Shown here: positions 52,255 through 58,897 of the stretch, in pieces
Numbering within the stretch: position 1 is the first letter of the stretch
Layout: the number at the start of each line of letters is the position of its first letter
Origin: Syntrophobacter sp. SbD1
GTDB taxonomy: Bacteria > Desulfobacterota > Syntrophobacteria > Syntrophobacterales > Syntrophobacteraceae
Direction: 5' to 3'
DNA length: 58,897 nucleotides
Assembly: GCA_900290365.1 (NCBI GenBank)
Contig: OMOE01000148.1
Span: 1-58,897, forward strand
Notes under the pieces: generated by a model
The model's input: the letters and a program-made list of their open reading frames with translations, nothing else
The model's database searches: none
Told to the model about the DNA's origin: nothing
Program-made: the position numbers and the translations under genes

Positions 52255-54147
52255 TTGAATAATCCGGAAAAACAAAAAGCTATTAATTCAGACCCCTGCG
52301 CATCAGCCTGCCACGGCAGTGCTTCCGGGCCGGGGGCGGAATTTAAAAGGGAGGGAATCGATGATTTCAAACACCGCAAGGACCGTATTTTCGAAATAAT
52401 AGCAAAGATGCTCGACCTGAACCTGTCTGATCGAGACTCATGTCTGGAATGGAAAGAGAAGCTGGAGGCCAACAGATTCAACATGGTAGTCGTCGGGCAG
52501 TTCAAACGCGGGAAAACCTGCCTGATAAACGCACTGCTCGGCTCGCCGATACTTCCGGTTTCGGTCATTCCCCAGACATCGATAGTTACCATACTCGTAT
52601 ACGGCCAAAAGCCGGCCGGGAGGGTGTTTTTAAAAAATGAGAAAGCCTTCGATATTCCCGTCCAGGCACTGGCCGATTACGTAACCGAGACCGGAAACCC
52701 CAAAAACGAGAAGGAAGTCGCCGAGGTTGTCGTAGTCTTCCCCTCACCCTACCTCAAAGACGGGGTTCGACTGGTCGATACGCCTGGCGTCGGATCGGTC
52801 TACATTCACAATACCGATGTCGCATACCGTTATCTTCCCAAATGCGACGCAGCCCTGTTTTTACTATCTGTGGACCAACCGGTGAGCAGCGCCGAAATCG
52901 AATTCCTCAAAGACGTGCGCGAATACGCCGGCAGGATCTTCTTTCTACTGAACAAGACGGACTATCTTTCGTGCGAGGAACTCGACAGTGCCCTCCTGTT
53001 TGCAAAAGAGACACTCCAACAGATTATGGGACCCGATGCCATAAAGATCTTCCCCATTTCCGCCAAACTCGGGCTCCAGGCAAAACTCGACGGATCTTCC
53101 CAGGGTCTTGCGGCAAGCGGACTTCCCTGTTTCTCCGAAGCTCTGGACCGATTTTTGGTAAAGGAGAAGGGCAAAGTGCTTATCGAGTCAGTCTCCGGGA
53201 ATCTTCTAAAGGTGCTTTCCCGCGCAAGACTTGAAAATGAACTCGAGCTGAAGTCCCTTGTGACTCCGGTCGAACAGATCCGCGAAAAAATAGCCGCTTT
53301 TGAGACCAAGAAACTGGAACTCATCGAGCAGAGGCGGACATTCGACGACCTTTTTAGCGCGGAGATCAAGCGCCTCATTGTAAGTGAGTTGGACCGAGGG
53401 GTCGCCGCTTTGAAGGAAAGGCTCGTTTCCGAGATGGAAGAGCAGTTCAACCGGTTTTACGAATCAAAAAAAGACCTTTCCCTCAAAGAGCTTAACGATG
53501 CCATCGCAGCGTTCGTTCTGGAAAAAATCCGGGAGGAGTTCACCGCCTGGCGCGAACTCGAAGAAGATCGGCTCTCGAGTGCATTTGACTCCATTTGCGC
53601 GAGGTTTGCGTCGAAAGTAAACGAGATGACCGATTCGCTGCTGGACTTTTCCTCTCAGCTCTTTTCCATACCATTTGAATCCATCGAGGTTCAATCTTTC
53701 CGGGACTCCGGGTCTTCCTTCCAATACAAGTTCCGGGACGACGCGGTTGGCCTTGGAATGCTGGCCGATTCATTGACGCAGGTCGTCCCCGGGTACATAA
53801 GCGGAAGGTGGAAATTCCAGCGTCTTAGAGACTGGGCCGTTCGAACCGCAAACAAGATGATCCTCGGTAAAAGAAAACGACACATGCGGGAAATGATAGA
53901 GATGCAGGCCGGAAGGCTCCGGTCGGACTATCTGGACAGAATAAATCGCAGCGCTTCCCGCTTCAGATCGCGTATAATCGGCAACATGGACACAATTGCA
54001 CAGGGAATAGCGCGGGCAATAGAACGCGGAATCGACCTTCGCCTCAGGGGAGAAGAGGAAGCCGCCCGGATGCGATCACATCTGGAAGATCGGCTTTCCG
54101 AAACGGATCGAATAAGGAACGAGCTTTCCCGAATCCGTGAAGAGTAG
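52255..54147 (+). CDS. Bacterial dynamin-like GTPase
   Basis: The protein (630 residues from a TTG after AGAGGGA; a 653-residue frame from a TTG at 52186 is also open) has a dynamin-type GTPase: P-loop VGQFKRGKTCLINALLG, a likely G2 Thr in IPQTSIVT, G3 LVDTPGVGSVYIHN and G4 LNKTDYLS. A long helical stalk with coiled-coil character follows (EIKRLIVSELDRGVAALKER), then a basic region near the end. No membrane segment is obvious, but such proteins remodel or tether membranes. It precedes the GlnD-like gene by 54 bases. Confidence 0.88.
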   Translation: MNNPEKQKAINSDPCASACHGSASGPGAEFKREGIDDFKHRKDRIFEIIAKMLDLNLSDRDSCLEWKEKLEANRFNMVVVGQFKRGKTCLINALLGSPILPVSVIPQTSIVTILVYGQKPAGRVFLKNEKAFDIPVQALADYVTETGNPKNEKEVAEVVVVFPSPYLKDGVRLVDTPGVGSVYIHNTDVAYRYLPKCDAALFLLSVDQPVSSAEIEFLKDVREYAGRIFFLLNKTDYLSCEELDSALLFAKETLQQIMGPDAIKIFPISAKLGLQAKLDGSSQGLAASGLPCFSEALDRFLVKEKGKVLIESVSGNLLKVLSRARLENELELKSLVTPVEQIREKIAAFETKKLELIEQRRTFDDLFSAEIKRLIVSELDRGVAALKERLVSEMEEQFNRFYESKKDLSLKELNDAIAAFVLEKIREEFTAWRELEEDRLSSAFDSICARFASKVNEMTDSLLDFSSQLFSIPFESIEVQSFRDSGSSFQYKFRDDAVGLGMLADSLTQVVPGYISGRWKFQRLRDWAVRTANKMILGKRKRHMREMIEMQAGRLRSDYLDRINRSASRFRSRIIGNMDTIAQGIARAIERGIDLRLRGEEEAARMRSHLEDRLSETDRIRNELSRIREE

Positions 54148-54200
54148 ACAGGAGTGCGGGCATGGCCCCGCCATGAAGACCTTGACGCGAGGAGAAGCAC

Positions 54201-56777
54201 ATGAACGGAAATATCTCCGAATCTCTTAAAAGACAGCGCGAGTTGATATTGGAGGAAAGCAGCGAGCAGGCGCTCGATCGACACACCAGTCTGCTGGAGA
54301 TCGCTATCATTTCTTTATACAACCGCCTTGCAAATCGGCCGGGCTCGGAGGCATTCCGTGCAGGTGGTGCGATCGTGGCGGTCGGCCCCTTTGGACGAGG
54401 CATATCAAGTCCCACCCAGGCTGTTCCAATCCTGTGTCTTCAGGCCGATGATTCGTCTATCAAGGATCCCTGGATCGATGAGATCACCGGACCGCTCATC
54501 GAAGCCGGATGGCCCGTTGAAGCCTTGCAGGGATCGGTAAGAACCATTATGGATCAGGTGAGATCCGATTACGGTTTATTTTTAAAACTCACTGACCTGC
54601 GCTATATTTCCGGAAACCGCAACATCGCCGATCAACTCGACCGGGAAATTGAAGATCACATTTCACAAAACAGAGAATCGCTCTTCCGTTCTTTGCGCGA
54701 ATCAATTGCGGCACGCAAGCAACACCTGGAAAATTCCCGGGAATGGCTTGAACCCGACCTTGAACAAAATCCGGGAGGACTTTACGAAATTCGGGCCATC
54801 CGCGCCGGATGCCGCATCGAATCCCGGATCCGAAACCTTGAGGATGCAATTTTCCAGGGCTATCTTACCCGGCAGGAAGTAGACCTTCTTCAAACAGCGG
54901 AGAAAGCGTTTTGCAGATACCTTACGCTTCTGCAAGCCACATCGGGCCGGGCAGGCAGCACACTCCTTTTTGACGATCAGGAGACGCTTGCCCGCAAGCT
55001 GGGATATGCGGAAAAATCGGGTTTTCTTCCGGTCGAAATCTTCATGCAGCATGTTCACCAGTTGTTTGAAGGAGTTGCCGAGGTTTCAAGGGAATTCTGG
55101 GAAAGACTCGATGAGGGTGGCGCCACCGGGGCCGAAGAAACCGAGACCGTCATAGAGGAAGGAATAACCGCCAGGTCAGGGAAGATTTACATCCTGACCG
55201 ACCGCTACCCGGCAACCCCGGAACGCATGGTTCATCTCTTTGCAGTCTGCGCCCGGCTGGGTCTTGGGCTGGCAAACGTTACGAGACAGTGGATATCTCA
55301 CAATAAAAACGTCCTGGATGCAGCCTCGGGAGATCCCTGCTTTAAAGATGAATTCATGGAACTGCTTCGGGCCGATTCCCCGGAAGTCTCCGTGTTGCGG
55401 CGATTCTACGACTATGGCCTGATGAGCGCCCTCATTCCCGAGCTTGTCTCTGCGCACGGTTTGGTCCAGCATGATCAATTTCACCTCTACCCCGTCCACG
55501 AGCACCATCTGCGGACCGTTTCCGAATTAAAAAAGACCATCGCCGGGGTGTACTCCGAAGAAGAACCTGAACTTACCGTGACGGCTGCCGACCTGGGTGA
55601 CCCAGCCCCCATGCTGCTCGCAGGCCTGCTGCACGATGTGGGGAAAAGTTCAGGCAGCGGACATGCGCTAAGAGGCGGCGAGATGATACCCGCTGTTGCA
55701 AGGCGTCTCGGTCTATCTTCCCAGGAGGCCGAAACGGTCCAGTTCCTTGTGTCCCAACACCTGCTCCTGCTCGACAACGCATCTCTCCGCGATCTGGCCG
55801 ATCATGAAATGCTTTCAAACTGCGCGGCCGCGGTTGGCAGGAAGGAGTATCTCGACCAGTTGGTCTTACTCACCTTTGCCGACATGATGGCCACCGGTCC
55901 CCGAGCCAGGGACAAATGGCGAAACACACCGGTGCTGACGCTCTACTGCAACCTCCGGGGCATTTTGGAAAAAGGCGAACCAAGCTCACGGATAATCTCC
56001 GAACGGGTAGCCAGGGTTAGAAAGGAGATCGAGACCCGCGTTTCCGATCTTCTAAGCCCAGGTGAGGTGGAAACCTATTTCTCACAGCTCGCTCCGAGAT
56101 ATTTGATTTCCATTTCCCCGGAGGAAATAGTCAAACACATTCAGTTGAGCCGCAGGCTTCAGCAATCCGATGCAACTTTCATCTGGGAAGTTTCCTCCGG
56201 GCGCGAGACCGCGGAGATTACTTTCATGAGTTATGACAGGCAGGGGCTTCTTGCAAAATCGGCTGGACTCCTGACCCTGCACGACCTCAACATCAGCAGC
56301 GCCCAGGCATTTACGATGAACGATGAGATTACCCTGCTCCTGTTCCAATGCCGGCTTCCGGAGGGTGGCAAGCCAACTGACTGGAATGCGCTGAAAACGG
56401 ATATGGACCGTCTGCTCAAGGGAAAGTTGGCCCTTGACTACCGGATTGCGGCGCATTCGGCCGGAAGACCTCAGCCAAAGACATTGAGGGCGGCCCCCAG
56501 CAAGATAGTCATCGATAACGATTCCTCGGCCATGTACACTATCCTGGATGTATACACGGCTGATCGCATCGGGCTCCTCTATACCATCACCAGGACTTTG
56601 CACGAACTCCAGATACCCATATCCGTAGCCAAAATCACCACAAAGAGCGACCAGGCTGCCGATGCCTTCTACATCAGGAATGAAAAGCGCCAGAAGGTCA
56701 CAGACCCCGAACAGATCGATGAAATAAAGAAGGCTCTTCGCTTCTGCCTGGATGGTGAGTCGGAGTGGGAAAAATAG
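54201..56777 (+). CDS. GlnD-type uridylyltransferase homologue with degenerate nucleotidyltransferase domain
   Basis: The 858-residue protein keeps the GlnD order. Residues 50-90 match the nucleotidyltransferase motif, but where GlnD has GGYGRxELxPxSDIDLL this reads GPFGRGISSPTQAVPILCL, so both catalytic Asp are replaced by Ala74 and Pro76. The helical GlnD/GlnE region follows. An HD domain is intact (GLLHDVGK, His478/Asp479; VSQHLLL; FADMMATGP). Two ACT domains close it (ITFMSYDRQGLLAKSAGLL and DVYTADRIGLLYTITRTL). It probably retains only hydrolase and amino-acid-sensing functions. Its stop overlaps the upstream frame of the next gene. A second, canonical glnD is expected elsewhere. Confidence 0.85.
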   Translation: MNGNISESLKRQRELILEESSEQALDRHTSLLEIAIISLYNRLANRPGSEAFRAGGAIVAVGPFGRGISSPTQAVPILCLQADDSSIKDPWIDEITGPLIEAGWPVEALQGSVRTIMDQVRSDYGLFLKLTDLRYISGNRNIADQLDREIEDHISQNRESLFRSLRESIAARKQHLENSREWLEPDLEQNPGGLYEIRAIRAGCRIESRIRNLEDAIFQGYLTRQEVDLLQTAEKAFCRYLTLLQATSGRAGSTLLFDDQETLARKLGYAEKSGFLPVEIFMQHVHQLFEGVAEVSREFWERLDEGGATGAEETETVIEEGITARSGKIYILTDRYPATPERMVHLFAVCARLGLGLANVTRQWISHNKNVLDAASGDPCFKDEFMELLRADSPEVSVLRRFYDYGLMSALIPELVSAHGLVQHDQFHLYPVHEHHLRTVSELKKTIAGVYSEEEPELTVTAADLGDPAPMLLAGLLHDVGKSSGSGHALRGGEMIPAVARRLGLSSQEAETVQFLVSQHLLLLDNASLRDLADHEMLSNCAAAVGRKEYLDQLVLLTFADMMATGPRARDKWRNTPVLTLYCNLRGILEKGEPSSRIISERVARVRKEIETRVSDLLSPGEVETYFSQLAPRYLISISPEEIVKHIQLSRRLQQSDATFIWEVSSGRETAEITFMSYDRQGLLAKSAGLLTLHDLNISSAQAFTMNDEITLLLFQCRLPEGGKPTDWNALKTDMDRLLKGKLALDYRIAAHSAGRPQPKTLRAAPSKIVIDNDSSAMYTILDVYTADRIGLLYTITRTLHELQIPISVAKITTKSDQAADAFYIRNEKRQKVTDPEQIDEIKKALRFCLDGESEWEK

Positions 56778-56803
56778 TTTTCTTTAAAAAGGAGGCTTAT
56801 CAC

Positions 56804-57589
56804 ATGAACAATTCCGTACTGCTTGAAAAAGACCACCCCCTTGGATGCCTGACCCTCAACCGGCCGGAAACCAGGAACGCGCTCTCATTGGAAATGATAC
56901 GCTCAATTTCAAACGCCCTTGAAGAGATTCAGCAAGATAGCCGGATATCCATTCTCATCATCCGGGCAAACGGCCCGGTATTCAGCGCCGGACACGATAT
57001 CCGGGAAATGGCCAGAAAGCATGAAAGTATCGATGAACTGCGTGAAATATTCACTGAGTGTAACAAGATGATGCTCAAGCTCCATGAGATGCCGCAAACA
57101 GTGATAGCCCAGGTTCATGGAGTCGCTACGGCCGCCGGATGCCAACTGGTCGCAGCGTGCGATCTGGCCGTCGCCGAAACCGGGGCTCGCTTCGCTACAC
57201 CCGGCGTAAAGATAGGCCTTTTTTGCACCACCCCCATGATCCCCCTGGTTCGTGTGATCGGCAGACGGCGGGCTATGGACATGCTTCTAAGCGGCAGGTT
57301 CATTTCCTCCGAGGAAGCCTTGCAATTTGGCCTCGTCAATAGAGTTGTTTCACCTGAAAAACTCGGCGATGAAACCCGCAACTGGGCTCTCGAACTGGCA
57401 CAGGCAAGTCCCTTTGTCCTGGGCCTGGGTAAGAATGCCTTCTACTCCCAGGTGGACCTCGATGAAAGGTCCGCTTACCAGTACGCCAAAGAAGTCATTG
57501 CCATGAATTGTATGGCGGAAGACGCTTTCGAAGGGATGACGGCATTTATCGAAAAAAGAAAACCGGTGTGGAAAAGCAGCAAAAAATAG
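56804..57589 (+). CDS. Enoyl-CoA hydratase/isomerase family protein
   Basis: The 261-residue protein starts at ATG 56804 after AAAGGAGG. The crotonase fold is plain: LTLNRPETRNALSLEMIRS, NGPVFSAGHDIREMAR (oxyanion-hole region), QVHGVATAAGCQLVAACDLA with the second glycine-rich turn, and FATPGVKIGLFCTTPMIPL. The Glu pair of true hydratases is not fully visible, so isomerase or another crotonase activity is possible. It follows the GlnD homologue by 26 bases. Role in acyl-CoA oxidation or degradation, as expected for a syntroph or sulfate reducer. Confidence 0.9.
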   Translation: MNNSVLLEKDHPLGCLTLNRPETRNALSLEMIRSISNALEEIQQDSRISILIIRANGPVFSAGHDIREMARKHESIDELREIFTECNKMMLKLHEMPQTVIAQVHGVATAAGCQLVAACDLAVAETGARFATPGVKIGLFCTTPMIPLVRVIGRRRAMDMLLSGRFISSEEALQFGLVNRVVSPEKLGDETRNWALELAQASPFVLGLGKNAFYSQVDLDERSAYQYAKEVIAMNCMAEDAFEGMTAFIEKRKPVWKSSKK

Positions 57590-57602
57590 TCGTTAATAAG
57601 AT

Positions 57603-57674
57603 CAGTGGTCAGTCGTCAGTGGCTGGTCTTCAGAAAAAGCTTTTTCTGGCCACTGTCCACTGACAACTGACGGG
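57603..57674. repeat. CAGTGGTCAGTCGTCAGTGG repeat, third copy
   Basis: Direct and inverted words (CAGTGG..., CCACTGTCCACTGAC) form a long imperfect hairpin around AAAGCTTTTT, 13 bases after the crotonase stop. Related to 42405-42459 and 50021-50120. It may serve as its terminator. Confidence 0.7.
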
Positions 57675-57937
57675 AGGTATTTGTTCTTTAACTTTTGCCT
57701 TTTTAATTTTGCCTTTTGCCTTGCGCCGGCTGCTCCTCGTGCCAGTTTCCATCGGTGCAAACCTTGCACCCTTTCTCAGTTCAAAGCTCATGCCCCAGGG
57801 GATAAGACTTTCCCTCGAACGAGCAGTCGTTTTCTTGAGTCGTTTGCATATTTTCCCCCTTATCTCGGATACACTGAACACTCTTTCCAGTAATCCTTAT
57901 GTAACGGTAAGCATTCCAGGAAACCGTTACCATCCCC
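57675..57937. other. Intergenic stretch, no gene
   Basis: Low-complexity TTTTGCCTTTT words near 57693-57723 and no convincing ORF. I see no promoter of confidence. Confidence 0.5.
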
Positions 57938-58336
57938 TCAGTCCTCAGGTCCAAGCGCCATTTCAAAGCCGCGTTCGGTAAAATTATTATCGAAGGTAAA
58001 GGCAGTTGCGATCTCGCGCGCCTCCATGATTTCAAAACTCAGGCTGCCGGTGAGGCTGACGCTTCGACTCCTTTCGGCGTGTAACCGCTGCAAGGCCCTG
58101 GGGTGCCACCTCTCATTCGCCCAGACGACATCCAAAATCGGCATGATCTTGCGATTGAAGTCCCATATGGCTTCAAGGCTTACTCTGCGCTGCAGAAGAG
58201 TTAGCGTCTCAAGGAGAATAGAGGCGTTTATCAACAGCAGTGTATTGTTTTCCGCGAAGTGCTCGAAGGTTGCCCTGGCGCGAACATGCATGTGATCATC
58301 ACGGACCAGCAGGGCAAACAGTGCGGCCCTGTATTT
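57938..58336 (-). pseudogene. Degenerate PIN-domain (VapC-like) toxin
   Basis: The frame contains recognisable PIN-family blocks: ALFALLVRDDHMHVRARATF, LLLINASILLETLTLL with the conserved Glu, WHPRALQRLHAERSRSVSL, SLSFEIMEAREI and AFTFDNNFTERGF. The first active-site Asp expected just before ALFALL is missing (YRAALF), and the acidic residue normally found before LSFEIM is Gly-Ser (TGSLSF). The first 30 residues of the open frame do not look like a PIN domain. Catalytic loss makes it a pseudogene; no antitoxin is visible. Confidence 0.6.
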
Positions 58337-58727
58337 TCCAAGTGCCGCCAGGGCTTGCCGGTGGAGCGAGCGGCGGTTGGGCTGTTGTTTCAAAAGGAAC
58401 TGATCCAGGTGGTTTGGCAACCGCAAAAGCGGTGCTCCATACCGGCAGTTTACGGCTTATCCCTGAAAGACATTCCAGCCTTTGCAATTGACTCTCACAT
58501 CCCGAGAGGTTAATCCTTCTACCAGTTCTCAATGTTAATCGCGGTTTCCCGGCCCCTCCGGAGTCTCTTTTTCCTGTTGGGAACAGGCTGGAATTCAGGT
58601 AGAATTAAATATTATATCGCTCGACCTCTAAATTGATCCCGAAATCATCGCTCTTGTGTTGAGAGCGATTGGAGAACACCCCGTCCATTGACTTGAAAGG
58701 CTGCCGGAAGATGAAAGAGGATCGCAA
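58337..58727. other. Intergenic region before the partial transporter gene
   Basis: About 390 bases with no supported gene; a few short frames overlap the PIN remnant upstream. A short ATG frame at 58711-58731 terminates after six codons and may be a leader of the MFS gene. Confidence 0.45.
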
Positions 58728-58897
58728 TTGAAACCAGGCGTCACAGTGACCGGCGCCGCCAGGGCTAATGGAGCCGGTCTTATCTTCCGATCTCTCCGCT
58801 CCAAAAACTACCGCCTCTTCTTCTTCGGCCAGGGAATCTCCCTGATCGGCACATGGACGCAGCAGGTTGCCATCAGTTGGCTGGTGTACCGGGTCAC
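58728..58897 (+). CDS. MFS transporter, partial (5' end)
   Basis: The frame starts at a TTG (58728) and runs off the end of the window. It reads [20 protein letters not shown] then [15 protein letters not shown], which is the first membrane helix and the adjacent cytoplasmic side of MFS_3 (EntS-like) exporters. AGAGGA upstream is a plausible ribosome-binding site. Only 56 residues are visible; substrate unknown. Confidence 0.75.
   Translation, partial: MKPGVTVTGAARANGAGLIFRSLRSKNYRLFFFGQGISLIGTWTQQVAISWLVYRV

Overview
The window looks like a chromosomal segment of a sulfate-reducing member of the former Deltaproteobacteria (Desulfobacterota), most likely near Syntrophobacter and relatives. 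The main reason is a dissimilatory sulfite reductase cluster (dsrD, dsrA, dsrB, a CbiA-type dsrN, dsrC; 20396-25095). It is supported by a fused siroheme decarboxylase of the alternative haem pathway, an anaerobe-type oxygen-defence cluster (rubrerythrin, desulfoferrodoxin, a small rubredoxin-like protein), an FmdE-family protein and several redox proteins. The species assignment is inference from gene content. No rRNA gene, complete tRNA gene, CRISPR array or intact insertion sequence was recognised.

Layout. 1-1750: small accessory genes, several decayed. 1750-4866 (-): a CoA-transferase/GNAT fusion and a membrane-anchored GcvH-like protein. 5484-6954 (-): four-gene oxygen-defence cluster with a repeat-rich control region upstream. 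7272-9113: CheX and CheY (-), then a divergent receiver protein (+). 9305-13591: lipoprotein, methyltransferase and small genes, including a 47-residue four-CxxC peptide next to FmdE. 13739-18841 (+): AhbA-AhbB fusion, a PadR regulator with its palindromic operator, an Fe-S protein and a three-part membrane/iron-sulfur flavoprotein/SCP2 fusion. 18916-20024 (-): FKBP/SlyD-like isomerase and TPR protein. 20396-25095 (+): dsr cluster. 25674-28135 (-): tgt, queA, DUF2065. 28415-34807: secreted glycine-rich protein, zinc-ribbon/receiver-like protein, hexapeptide-repeat protein, methyltransferase, deoxyhypusine synthase homologue, DUF1848. 34937-38876: Cys/Met PLP enzyme (+), then icd, prmA and ridA (-). 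39754-42279 (-): frameshifted ParE toxin with its antitoxin, histidine-kinase remnant, two response regulators. 42543-46755 (+): class IV aminotransferase, cyclodeaminase-like protein and GH63-type glycosidase. 46793-52066: membrane protein, kinase-like/nuclease-like fusion with HPRT, candidate structured RNA, cold-shock protein, broken hsp20, adenosine-specific kinase, lytic transglycosylase. 52255-58897: dynamin-like GTPase, GlnD homologue lacking nucleotidyltransferase aspartates, enoyl-CoA hydratase, PIN remnant, start of an MFS transporter.

How the genes work together. The dsr genes encode the terminal step of sulfate respiration: DsrAB reduces sulfite with its siroheme-[4Fe-4S] centres, DsrC carries the product sulfur on its two C-terminal cysteines, DsrD assists, and the CbiA-like DsrN probably amidates siroheme. 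The nearby AhbA-AhbB fusion would divert siroheme toward haem, so both siroheme-consuming routes lie within 8 kb. The rubrerythrin/desulfoferrodoxin cluster removes peroxide and superoxide.

A striking feature is the number of dispersed palindromic and low-complexity repeats between genes. Some sit inside or at the edges of coding frames (prmA, the lytic transglycosylase, hsp20, the histidine-kinase remnant). Several genes carry single lesions: a non-standard start codon, an amber codon, or one-base frameshifts in parE and hsp20. The most unusual candidates are the four-CxxC peptide, the membrane/flavoprotein/SCP2 fusion with an internal ribosome-binding site, the GlnD homologue with both catalytic aspartates replaced, the kinase-like/PD-(D/E)XK-like fusion, and the structured intergenic RNA candidate at 49292-49604.
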